A stretch of DNA of 64,000 bases, from the NCBI RefSeq assembly GCF_020907985.1, contig NZ_JAJJPA010000038.1:1-64000 (forward strand), written 5' to 3'. Shown one piece after another: positions 24,270 to 31,916 of the stretch (within the stretch, counting starts at the first letter, position 1; each line of letters starts with the position of its first letter). Position numbers and translations under genes: made by a program. Source of the DNA: Kitasatospora humi. GTDB lineage: Bacteria > Actinomycetota > Actinomycetes > Streptomycetales > Streptomycetaceae. The notes beneath the pieces were generated by a model. That model was not told the DNA's origin. It searched no databases and worked only from the letters and a program-made list of their open reading frames with translations.

Positions 24270-25268
24270 TTACCGTGGCCCGAAGGTGTTGAGGAACAGC
24301 ACCGGCTCGCCACCCAGGCGGCCTGACGCGTCCAGGTCCAGGAGCGCTGCGAAGGCCTTCGCCGTGTACGTCTGTTCCAGCCGCAGACCGGCCTGGCCGG
24401 CGGCGCGCTGGAGCGCCGCGCGTCCCTGCGCGGTGGGGTGGGCGTAGCCGGGGCCGAGCCAGCCGCGCTCCGCGACGATGTCGTCCGCGCCGAGCCCGAC
24501 CTGCGGCAGCCGGGCACCCCGCGCCCGCAGCAACGCCAGGGACTTCGCCGCCAGGGCGGTGAGTGCGGCGCTGTCGAGACGGAGCGTGTCGTTGACGACG
24601 GCGCCCAGGACTCGTGTGCGCAGACCGGCCAGCCGCAGGCCCAGGGCCAGGCCGGCCGCCGTACCGCCCGAGCCGACGGGCGTCACGATCCAGCCGGGCT
24701 CCGGCAGCAGCCCACGGGAGACCTGACTCGCCAGTTCGAGGGCCGTCTCGACGGACCCGAGCGCCCCCAGCGGGGAGGACCCGCCCGCCGGCAGGTAGTA
24801 CGGGAGGCGGCCGCCGTGCGTGTGCCGGGCGATCAGCCACGGCGCGGCGAGGACCAGACGGGCCTTGGTGTGCAGGAAGTGCAGCCTGGCACCGGACGCC
24901 CGCAACCGTCGCAGTTGCTCCCGGGTGTGCTCGTCGATCGGATGGTCGATCAGGCCGAGGGCGACATCGAGCCCCTCAGCGCGGGCGTAGAGCGCCACTG
25001 CCAGGCCCCAGTTCGTCCCCAGTCCGCCGACGGTGAGGATCGTGTGCGCGCGGCGACGGCGGGCTTCGGGCAGCAGCCACTCCAGCTTGCGGACCTTGTT
25101 CCCACCCCAACCGCCGTCCCCGTAGCCGCTCTCGTCCTTCACCCACACCGGCGACCGGCCGCCGAGCCCTTCCAGCAGCCGCACCGGCGTCGGTGCCCGC
25201 CCCAGCGCGAGGTGCGGCAGCGAGTCGGCCAACTCGGGCCACCGTTCGTGAAGTTGCGGACCCGTCAT
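24270..25268 (-). CDS. PLP-dependent D-cysteine desulfhydrase / ACC deaminase family
   Basis: A 332-aa fold-type II PLP enzyme starting MTGPQLHERWPELADSLP at 25268. The Schiff-base lysine lies in WGGNKVRKLEWLL, followed by HTILTVGGLGTNWG, the phosphate-binding loop TPVGSGGTAAGLALG and AHPTAQGRAAL. The overall order fits the ACC deaminase/D-cysteine desulfhydrase group, which opens the ACC ring or releases H2S from D-cysteine; sequence alone does not separate them here. The longer open frame up to 25652 is antisense shadow of the hydrolase gene region. It is followed by a 243-nt gap before the CYTH gene in which I see no gene. Confidence 0.82.
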   Translation of the reverse strand: MTGPQLHERWPELADSLPHLALGRAPTPVRLLEGLGGRSPVWVKDESGYGDGGWGGNKVRKLEWLLPEARRRRAHTILTVGGLGTNWGLAVALYARAEGLDVALGLIDHPIDEHTREQLRRLRASGARLHFLHTKARLVLAAPWLIARHTHGGRLPYYLPAGGSSPLGALGSVETALELASQVSRGLLPEPGWIVTPVGSGGTAAGLALGLRLAGLRTRVLGAVVNDTLRLDSAALTALAAKSLALLRARGARLPQVGLGADDIVAERGWLGPGYAHPTAQGRAALQRAAGQAGLRLEQTYTAKAFAALLDLDASGRLGGEPVLFLNTFGPR

Positions 25269-25446
25269 GCCGATGACGCTAGAAGAACCGGACGACAACG
25301 GGAAGGGCCCCACAGCAAGAGTTCGGTCCGGATCGGATCCGACGCAGCACCCGGCGGAACCCCGGCCACCAGGACCCAAGGACTGAGGCGGGGTTCCACA
25401 TTGGAGGGACTGGAAGTTGACGTTGGAGCTGGCGCCAAAGGCGCCG

Positions 25447-26715
25447 TCAGTGGCTCCGCGCGCCACGCCGGACGTCGGCGAGGTGCGTCGGGGCGGCGCC
25501 GAGCCACCAGGCGGGGTCGGCGGTGCGGTCGGTGGTGCGCCCGTCGCGGTGCACGTAGTGCCGCACGTCTCGGCCGGGGGCACTGAACTCGCCGGCGAGG
25601 GCTCGCTCCAGCCATTCGGCGCCGAACCGGAAGGCCTCGGCCGCCACGCCACCGAGGGGGTGGAACTCGTCCTCGTAGACCCGCAGTTCCTTCGGCGCGC
25701 GGACCTTCTCGAAGTTCGCCAGCGCCTGGCCCAGGTCGGTCAGCTCGTCGAACTCGCCGATGCCGTACAGCACCGGGCAGGTGATGTCGGCGACCAGGTC
25801 ACCGAGCGGCATCCGCTGGGCGAGGTCCCGGTCGAAGGCGGCCTCGTCGGTGTACCCGGCCATGTACATGTAGTTGTTCTTGAAGGTCGGCTGGGCACGC
25901 TCGAAAATGGTCCGGAAGTCGCCGGTGACGGCCTCGAAAGCGGCCAGCGCGGCCAGGCGGCGGTCGCTCGCGGCGGCTCGCGATCCCCAGTAGCCGCTCA
26001 TGGAGATGCCGAACATGCCGATCCGGGCCGGGTCGACCTCCGGCAGCGCGGTCAGGTGGTCGAGGTAGCGGCCGATCGCCCGCTCGTAGTTGGTGAGGTC
26101 GACGGTGAGGCCGCCGGCCCGGCTCTCGCCCTGGCCCGGCCCCTCGATGGACAGCGCCACGGTCCCGCGGGAGGTGTAGTAGCGCTCGGCAGCCCAGATG
26201 TAATCCTCCTTGATCATGTCCATTCCGGGACCGAGGATGACGGCCGGTGCGCCCTGGACCCGGCCGGCAGGCAGGTGCAGCAGTGCGTGGATCTCGCCGC
26301 CCTCGAAGTCCAGCACCACCCGGCGCACCCGGTTTCCGCGCAGGGCGCCCAGGCGGGCCACGCAGTGGTTGGTGTGCTCGCGCATGGCCGCCTTGCGCGG
26401 GTCGGCCGCGTCGAAGATCGAGTACTGGGCGCGGCCCCACATCACCGCGGCCCGCAGGTAGAGGTCGGCGGCGGTCTGCGCGAATCCACCGTGCTCATGG
26501 TGCGCGGCCCGCTGCTCGGCCTGGAAGGCCACCGTCGCCCACGCCTTGGGCAGCATCGCACCGCTCTTGACGAGCGCGAACACCTTCGCGAAGTCGGTGT
26601 GGTCGTGGCCGAGCTGCTCCATCGTGCCGACGGCCTCGGGGTGCAGCGCGTCGAAGCCGCCCTGGGCGAGGGCGATGTCCAGGGCCCAGCTCTGACCTGT
26701 CGAACGGATCGTCAT
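25447..26715 (-). CDS. FrsA-like alpha/beta hydrolase (PF06500 type)
   Basis: A 422-aa hydrolase starting MTIRSTGQSWALDIAL at 26715. An N-terminal helical cap (residues about 1-150) precedes the core, with the nucleophile elbow GMFGISMSGYWG, Asp in YGIGEFDELTD and His in EDEFHPLGG. Family members include 2,6-dihydroxypseudooxynicotine hydrolase and other C-C hydrolases, and esterases; the substrate is not predictable. It is divergent from a MarR gene, with two palindromic operator copies between them, so repression by that MarR is likely. Confidence 0.82.
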   Translation of the reverse strand: MTIRSTGQSWALDIALAQGGFDALHPEAVGTMEQLGHDHTDFAKVFALVKSGAMLPKAWATVAFQAEQRAAHHEHGGFAQTAADLYLRAAVMWGRAQYSIFDAADPRKAAMREHTNHCVARLGALRGNRVRRVVLDFEGGEIHALLHLPAGRVQGAPAVILGPGMDMIKEDYIWAAERYYTSRGTVALSIEGPGQGESRAGGLTVDLTNYERAIGRYLDHLTALPEVDPARIGMFGISMSGYWGSRAAASDRRLAALAAFEAVTGDFRTIFERAQPTFKNNYMYMAGYTDEAAFDRDLAQRMPLGDLVADITCPVLYGIGEFDELTDLGQALANFEKVRAPKELRVYEDEFHPLGGVAAEAFRFGAEWLERALAGEFSAPGRDVRHYVHRDGRTTDRTADPAWWLGAAPTHLADVRRGARSH

Positions 26716-26748
26716 GGCGGTTCCTGTCTGAAGGGGGCAGGGTTCGAA

Positions 26749-26773
26749 TAAGTACTTAGCTATTAAGTACTTA
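26749..26773. promoter_or_regulatory. Twin palindromic operator for the MarR regulator
   Basis: The perfect palindrome TAAGTACTTA occurs at 26749-26758 and 26764-26773, centres 15 bp apart, in the 100-nt gap between the hydrolase and marR starts. AT-rich palindromes in a divergent MarR promoter are the expected binding sites. Confidence 0.75.
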
Positions 26774-26815
26774 GGATAATCTGGTGTCAAGTCGACCCAT
26801 CGGAGGAGCCCGAAC

Positions 26816-27274
26816 ATGACCGAACCGCCGCTCACCCCGGACCGCGCCCAGGCGCTCGACCGCCTGGCCCGCGCCGCCTACCGGCTCAGCGCCGCGGACG
26901 CGCGGCTGCGCGGCCGCGCCACCCGCACCCCGGGGGCCCTGTCCCTCACGCACGCCCGAGCACTGCGCACCCTGGCCGAGCAGGGACCGCTGACCATCAG
27001 CCGGCTCGCCGCGGGCACCGAGACCACCGGCGCGGCCACCACCCAGCTGGTCAACGGGCTGGTCGCAGCGGGTTACGTCACTCGCGAGCGCGCGCCCGAG
27101 GACAAGCGGTCCGTGCAGGTGGCCCTCACCGAAGCCGGGTGGTCGCGGCACCGCGAGCGCCAGCGGGTACTGAGCGAAGCCCTGCACGCCGACCTGGCCG
27201 ACTACGACGCCGCCGCCCTCGACAGCGCCGCCGAGGTGCTGCAGTTGCTGTCCGCCGTCTACGACCGACTGTGA
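26816..27274 (+). CDS. MarR-family transcriptional regulator
   Basis: A 152-aa MarR protein starting MTEPPLTPDRAQALDRL behind CGGAGGAG. The winged helix is recognisable in LTISRLAAGTETTGAATTQL and the wing GYVTRERAPEDKRSVQVALT, with an N-terminal dimerisation helix and C-terminal helix AAEVLQLLSAVYDRL. It is divergent from the FrsA-like hydrolase and probably represses both promoters through the twin palindrome. Confidence 0.9.
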   Translation: MTEPPLTPDRAQALDRLARAAYRLSAADARLRGRATRTPGALSLTHARALRTLAEQGPLTISRLAAGTETTGAATTQLVNGLVAAGYVTRERAPEDKRSVQVALTEAGWSRHRERQRVLSEALHADLADYDAAALDSAAEVLQLLSAVYDRL

Positions 27275-27285
27275 GGGCGGGGGCC

Positions 27286-27468
27286 GGGAGCCGTGGCCAG
27301 GGGACCGGAGGCCCGTGGCCACGGGGCGGCCGGAGGCCGAGAGCCGCGGCCAGGGGACCGGAGGCCGGGAGCCGTGGCCAGGGGGCGGCCGGAGACCGGG
27401 AGCCGCGAGCAGGAACCCCGAGGCCGGAAACCCGCGGCCCTGAGCCCGCAGCCGGGAACCCGAGGCGG
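27286..27468. repeat. Degenerate 28-bp tandem repeats
   Basis: About six and a half imperfect units of GGGAGCCGTGGCCAGGGGAC plus CGGAGGCC start at 27286, 27314, 27339, 27367, 27398, 27426 and 27454, with lengths of 25 to 31. They fill the space between the marR stop and the dehydrogenase stop. Noncoding. Confidence 0.7.
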
Positions 27469-27507
27469 TGACGGCCGCCGGTCGGGGCCGCTGCCGTGCG
27501 GCCGGCC

Positions 27508-28542
27508 TCAGAAGCCGGTCAGGGTGGTCTTGCCGATGGCCGCGCCGGACTCCTGGAGGCGGTGGGCCTCGCGGAGGTTGGCCGCGTTGATCCGCCCGAG
27601 GTCCGTGGTGGCGGTGGTCGTGAGGATCCCGGCGTCCACGAGCCGGGCCACCTGGGTGAGGATGTGGCGCTGCATGGCCTGGTCGGGGGTCTGGAACATC
27701 GAGCGGGTGTACATGAACTCCCAGTGGAACGAGATGCTCTTCGGCTTGAGCACGCCGATCGGCAGGGAGTCGAAGTCGTCGATGGCGACGATCCGGCCGA
27801 AGGGGTTGAGCGCTTCGGCGTAGGCCGCCAGGTTCCGGTCGGTGGCGGTGGTGCTGAAGACGTGGTCCAGGCCGTCCGGTGCGACCTCGGCGAGTTGCGG
27901 CACCAGCGGCTTGTGGTGGTCGATGACGTGGTCGGCACCCATCGCGTGGGCGAAGCCGACCGTCTCCGGACGGGATGCGGTGCCGATCACCGTCAGGCTG
28001 GTCAGGGCGTGGGCCAGTTGGGTCGCGATGGAGCCGACACCCCCCGCCGCGCCGGTCACCAGCAGGGTGCCGGTCTGCTCCAGCGCGCCGGTGCGCAGGC
28101 CGAGCCGGTCGAACAGGCCCTCCCAAGCGGTGAGCGAGGTCAGCGGGAGCGCGGCGGCCTCGGTGAACGAGAGGGAGGCGGGCTTGCGGCCCACCAGGCG
28201 CTCGTCGACGGCGTGGAAGCGGGAATTCGCGCCGGGCCGGTCCAGCGCACCGGCGTAGTAGACGTCGTCGCCGATCTGGAAGTGCTCCACGCCTGCGCCG
28301 ACGGCGACCACGGTGCCGGCCGCGTCCCAGCCCAGCACCCTCGGCTCGCCGGCCGGGTCGGCGTTCTGGCGAACCTTGTAGTCCACCGGATTGACGGCGA
28401 CGGCCTCCACCCGGACCAGCAGATCGCGGGGGCCCGGCTCGGGGACCGGGAGCTCGATGTCGACCAGGCTCTCGGGGTCGTCGACCGGCAGGCTCCTGCG
28501 GTAGGCGACGGCGGGCATGGTGCCCTCGTGGGTTCCACTCAT
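27508..28542 (-). CDS. Zinc-independent alcohol dehydrogenase / quinone oxidoreductase family
   Basis: A 344-aa medium-chain dehydrogenase/reductase. N-terminal GroES-like part contains VEAVAVNPVDYKVRQ and GWDAAGTVVAVGAGV; the nucleotide site is LLVTGAAGGVGSIATQLA. The zinc-ligand Cys/His set of true alcohol dehydrogenases is absent, so it should be an NADPH-dependent quinone or enone reductase. It is divergent from an HxlR regulator across a perfect 19-bp palindrome, the typical arrangement for redox- or quinone-responsive units. Confidence 0.87.
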   Translation of the reverse strand: MSGTHEGTMPAVAYRRSLPVDDPESLVDIELPVPEPGPRDLLVRVEAVAVNPVDYKVRQNADPAGEPRVLGWDAAGTVVAVGAGVEHFQIGDDVYYAGALDRPGANSRFHAVDERLVGRKPASLSFTEAAALPLTSLTAWEGLFDRLGLRTGALEQTGTLLVTGAAGGVGSIATQLAHALTSLTVIGTASRPETVGFAHAMGADHVIDHHKPLVPQLAEVAPDGLDHVFSTTATDRNLAAYAEALNPFGRIVAIDDFDSLPIGVLKPKSISFHWEFMYTRSMFQTPDQAMQRHILTQVARLVDAGILTTTATTDLGRINAANLREAHRLQESGAAIGKTTLTGF

Positions 28543-28726
28543 GGTGGGTCCTGCCTTTCAGGCGGTCGATGCGGATCGGTGCGGAAGATGGACCTGCGGG
28601 GGGCGGGTGCGCGGAGAGGTGGATCAGTGGCCCGGAGGGGCGCCAGGCTCTCCGGTCGGTCAGCCCGAGGTGTTCGGGCACGTCTGCGACGGTACGAGGG
28701 GGGAAGTAGTTACCCGCAAGGACCAT

Positions 28727-28745
28727 TGGTACCCATTGGGTACCA
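28727..28745. promoter_or_regulatory. HxlR operator palindrome
   Basis: TGGTACCCATTGGGTACCA is a perfect 9-bp dyad around one central base, ending 7 nt before the hxlR start. Position in the divergent gap suggests autorepression and control of the dehydrogenase gene. Confidence 0.75.
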
Positions 28746-28752
28746 TCACCGC

Positions 28753-29124
28753 ATGACGACGATCGCCGCACGCCTCGCCTCCTGCACCGACCCCAAGGAT
28801 GTCTACGCGGCGGCCTGCCCCTGCCGCGACATGCTCGACCTGCTGGCCAACAAGTGGAGCGCCCTGGCCCTGGGTGCCCTGGAGGACGGGCCGCAGCGCT
28901 TCGGCGCCCTGCGCACCCGGCTCCAGGGGGTGAGCCCCAAGGTGCTCACCCAGACCCTGCGCCGCCTGGAGGACTACGGCCTGGTCCACCGCGAGGTCTT
29001 CGCCGAGGTGCCGCCCCGGGTCGAGTACAGCCTCACCGACCTGGGTGCGGACGCCTGCGTCCCGCTGGCCCACCTGCGCAGCTGGGTCGAGCTCAACATC
29101 GACCGCTTCTCCGAGGCTTCATGA
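28753..29124 (+). CDS. HxlR-family transcriptional regulator
   Basis: A 123-aa winged-helix protein starting MTTIAARLASCTDPKDVY at 28753. The HxlR domain is complete: CPCRDMLDLLANKWSALAL, GALRTRLQGVSPKVLTQTLR, and the wing REVFAEVPPRVEYSLTDLG. Cys residues at positions about 11, 22 and 24 sit near the domain start; HxlR proteins such as HypR and YodB use a nearby Cys to sense quinones or diamide, so thiol sensing is a reasonable inference. Confidence 0.9.
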   Translation: MTTIAARLASCTDPKDVYAAACPCRDMLDLLANKWSALALGALEDGPQRFGALRTRLQGVSPKVLTQTLRRLEDYGLVHREVFAEVPPRVEYSLTDLGADACVPLAHLRSWVELNIDRFSEAS

Positions 29125-29316
29125 CTCTTCTCCGAGGCCTCATGACCCCCCGACGTCACCCCTGAGGCCCTGAACCCCGTGGCCCCATGAACCACACCCG
29201 TGACCCCGTGCCCCCAGGCGGAGGATGTCCCCGGCGGCAGCCCCAGCGATCATGTGGAGGGCGGCGCCGGGCCGGGGCTCCGGCACCGCCCTCGATCCGT
29301 TCAGGAGGGGAAGGCG

Positions 29317-29997
29317 ATGGCGACGTACGTTCTGGTGCACGGCGCGTGGCACGGCGGCTGGTGCTGGCGGGAGGTGGCCGATCGACTGCGGGCGGCCGGG
29401 CACCGGGTGTTCACCCCGACGCTGACCGGGCTGGGCGAGCGGGCGCACCTGCGGTCGGCCCGGACCGGGCTGGCCACGCACGTGGCGGACGTCTGCGGGG
29501 TGCTCCGGTACGAGGAGCTGCGGGACGCGGTGCTGGTGGGCCACAGCTACGCCGGATTCGTGGTGCGCGAGGCCGCGGACCGGATGCCGGACCGGGTGGG
29601 GCGACTGGTGATGGTGGACGCCTGGGCGGGGCGGGACGGCGAGTCGTTCCAGGACCGGGCCCCGGAACGGTTCCGGCAGTGGCTGGACGCCGCCACCGAC
29701 GGCGAGGTGCTGCGGGCGCCGAAGGCGGCCGCGGTCGGGGTGACCGATCCGGCGACGGCGGCCTGGCTGGAGCCGCTGCTGACCCCGCAGCCGCGCCGCA
29801 CCTTCAGCGAGCCGACCCGGCTCACCGGCGCGGTCGACGCGATCCCGTGCCGGGCGGTCCTGTGTGTGCCGGCCCGGCTGCCGTTCGCCGCGACGGCCGA
29901 GGAGTTCGGCTGGGAGCAGGTGGAGCTGGCCACGGGACATGACGCGATGCTGACCGCCCCGGCGGAGCTGGCCAGGCTGCTGCTCGAACCGCGCTGA
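29317..29997 (+). CDS. Alpha/beta hydrolase (methylesterase/HNL-like)
   Basis: A 226-aa hydrolase starting MATYVLVHGAWHGGWCWREV at 29317 behind AGGAGGGG. The opening VLVHGAWHGGWCW and GLGERAHL segments resemble the salicylate esterase/hydroxynitrile lyase group. Nucleophile elbow is VGHSYAGFVV and the likely catalytic His is in ATGHDAML. The Asp is not obvious by eye. It is 192 nt after hxlR and may be an independent transcript. Confidence 0.8.
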   Translation: MATYVLVHGAWHGGWCWREVADRLRAAGHRVFTPTLTGLGERAHLRSARTGLATHVADVCGVLRYEELRDAVLVGHSYAGFVVREAADRMPDRVGRLVMVDAWAGRDGESFQDRAPERFRQWLDAATDGEVLRAPKAAAVGVTDPATAAWLEPLLTPQPRRTFSEPTRLTGAVDAIPCRAVLCVPARLPFAATAEEFGWEQVELATGHDAMLTAPAELARLLLEPR

Positions 29998-30200
29998 GCC
30001 CACGACGGCCCTGCCATCGGAACGCAAAGAGCGAGCAAATACGTGGTCAGGCCACATTGAAGGGGCGGCGGCCCATTGCGTGCCGGCTGTGAGTTCATGA
30101 GAGTTCGGTGTGTGCCCACTGAGGAGGCTACCGCGCCATGACGGCCGTGGGGAGGCGCGCGGGATCGAAAGCCTGCGGATGCGAATGGCGCATGCTCAGT

Positions 30201-30214
30201 AAATATTAAAAAAA
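30201..30214. promoter_or_regulatory. AT-only tract upstream of the PAP2 gene
   Basis: Fourteen A/T bases in a row (AAATATTAAAAAAA) within a 273-nt gap in otherwise very GC-rich DNA, 57 nt before the PAP2 start. Likely an UP-element-like or bent promoter segment. Confidence 0.35.
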
Positions 30215-30270
30215 GGGCACTAGGTTGACCCGGCTTGCCCCACCTGCATCTCTCGAAGGGGACGCCACCG

Positions 30271-31326
30271 GTGACCAGCCTGCTCGAGTCCGCACACCCT
30301 GCCCCCGACCACCGTGCCCGGGCGTCGGCGCTACTGGGACGGCTCCGGTACGCCAGACACCTGCGGTGGCTGGCCTGGCCCACGTACTTCTGGCTGTTCT
30401 GGTACTGCTACGAGCAGTACGGGCTGCCGTACCAGAACGACCTGGTGTTCTGCTGGCTGATGGGTGCGCTGGCCGCCGCCGGCGTGCACAGCGGGCACTG
30501 GTTCCGCTGGCTGAAGGTGCTGCGCGACTGGGTGCCGGTGATGGCGGCGGTCTACGCGTACTCGCTGCTGCGCGGCTACGGCGCGCACACCCCCTGGGCG
30601 GTGCACTGGGCGCCCCAGCTGGCCTTCGACAAGGCGGTCGGCTTCGGACAGGTGTGGTCCGTCCGACTCCAGCACTGGCTGTACACCCCGGGCCACCCGC
30701 ACTGGTACGACTACCTCTGCACGGTCGTCTACATGTCGCACTTCTTCGCGGTCTTCCTGGTGATGGCGGCGCTCTGGAAGCGGCGGCACGACCGGTTCAC
30801 CCGGCTGGTCGCGCTCTACCTGGTCCTGACCTTCGCGGCCTTCGCCACCTATGTGCTCTACCCGGCCGACCCGCCGTGGCTGACCGCGCAGAGCGGGCAC
30901 CTGCCGCAGCTGACCCGCGTGGTCTCGGACGTCCTCACCCAGTCGGGCCTGCCCCGGGCGGGCTCGATCTTCGAGAACGGCAGCCGGTTCGACAACGACG
31001 TGGCCGCGATGCCCTCGCTGCACGCCGCCTACCCGATGCTGCTGGCGCTGTTCTTCTGGCCCACGGCCGGGCGCAAGCTGCGGGTGCTGCTGGCGCTCTA
31101 TCCGCCGGCGATGGCGTTCACCCTGGTCTACGGCGCCGAGCACTTCGTCATCGACATCCTGTTCGGTTGGGCGTACGCGGCCGTGGTGGTGCTGGGCCTG
31201 GGCCGGCTGATGGACCGCCGGGCCGCCCGCCGCGCGGCCACCGGGGACGCCCGGGCGGTGGGCCCGGCCGCCGAGGTGGCCCTCGGGGAACCGGCGGATC
31301 CGGTGGGTAGCACACTGGCCGGGTGA
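30271..31326 (+). CDS. PAP2-superfamily membrane phosphatase/phosphotransferase
   Basis: A 351-aa polytopic protein; GTG at 30271 (VTSLLESAHPAPDHR) is preferred to the TTG at 30235. About six membrane helices are visible. The catalytic PAP2 motifs two and three are AMPSLHAAYPMLLAL and YGAEHFVIDILFGWAY; motif one is not a clear KxxxxxxRP, which fits the AUR1/inositol-phosphotransferase-like PAP2 branch. In actinobacteria such enzymes work on lipid-linked phosphates or glycolipids. It overlaps the next gene by 4 nt (GTGA). Confidence 0.8.
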   Translation: MTSLLESAHPAPDHRARASALLGRLRYARHLRWLAWPTYFWLFWYCYEQYGLPYQNDLVFCWLMGALAAAGVHSGHWFRWLKVLRDWVPVMAAVYAYSLLRGYGAHTPWAVHWAPQLAFDKAVGFGQVWSVRLQHWLYTPGHPHWYDYLCTVVYMSHFFAVFLVMAALWKRRHDRFTRLVALYLVLTFAAFATYVLYPADPPWLTAQSGHLPQLTRVVSDVLTQSGLPRAGSIFENGSRFDNDVAAMPSLHAAYPMLLALFFWPTAGRKLRVLLALYPPAMAFTLVYGAEHFVIDILFGWAYAAVVVLGLGRLMDRRAARRAATGDARAVGPAAEVALGEPADPVGSTLAG

Positions 31327-31916
31327 CCACTCCCCCGCCGCGCCCCACGCCCGCCGACCTCGCCGCAGCCCAGGGCCGCACCATCCCCGATGTGACCGGC
31401 CCCGGGCTGCGGGTGCTGTTCTGCGGCATCAACCCGGGCCTGTGGTCCGGCGCCACCGGGCACCACTTCGCCCGGCCCGGCAACCGCTTCTGGCCGGCGC
31501 TGCACCGCTCCGGCTTCACCCCGCGGCAGCTGGCCCCGCACGAGCAGGACCAGCTGCCGGCGCTGGGCCTGGGCATCACCAACGTGGTGGCCCGGACCTC
31601 GGCCAAGGCGGACGAGCTGAGCCGTGCGGAACTGCGCGCCGGGGGCGCGGCGCTGCGCGAGCGGGTGGCCGCGCTGCGGCCGCGGGTGCTGGCCGTCCTC
31701 GGGATCGGCGCCTACCGCACCGCCTTCGGGCGGCCGAAGGCGGTGATCGGACGGCAGGCCGAGCGGCTGGGCGACACCGAGGTGTGGGTGCTGCCCAATC
31801 CCAGCGGACTGAACGCGCACTACACGCTGGACGCGCTGGCCGGGGAGTTCCGCACGCTGCGCGAGGCCGTCGAGCGCCGGCCCGGTCAGGGTGCCTGCGG
31901 ACGCGGCCCGGTGTAG
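31323..31916 (+). CDS. mug: G/U mismatch-specific uracil-DNA glycosylase Mug
   Basis: A 197-aa glycosylase of the MUG/TDG family that removes uracil or thymine opposite guanine. Active-site motif is LFCGINPGLWSGATGHHF, with PGNRFWPALHRSG after it and the second motif LPNPSGLNAHYTLD near the C-terminus. GTG at 31323 overlaps the PAP2 stop (GTGA), implying coupling. Its 3' end overlaps the convergent citrate-synthase gene by 31 nt. Confidence 0.9.
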   Translation: MTTPPPRPTPADLAAAQGRTIPDVTGPGLRVLFCGINPGLWSGATGHHFARPGNRFWPALHRSGFTPRQLAPHEQDQLPALGLGITNVVARTSAKADELSRAELRAGGAALRERVAALRPRVLAVLGIGAYRTAFGRPKAVIGRQAERLGDTEVWVLPNPSGLNAHYTLDALAGEFRTLREAVERRPGQGACGRGPV

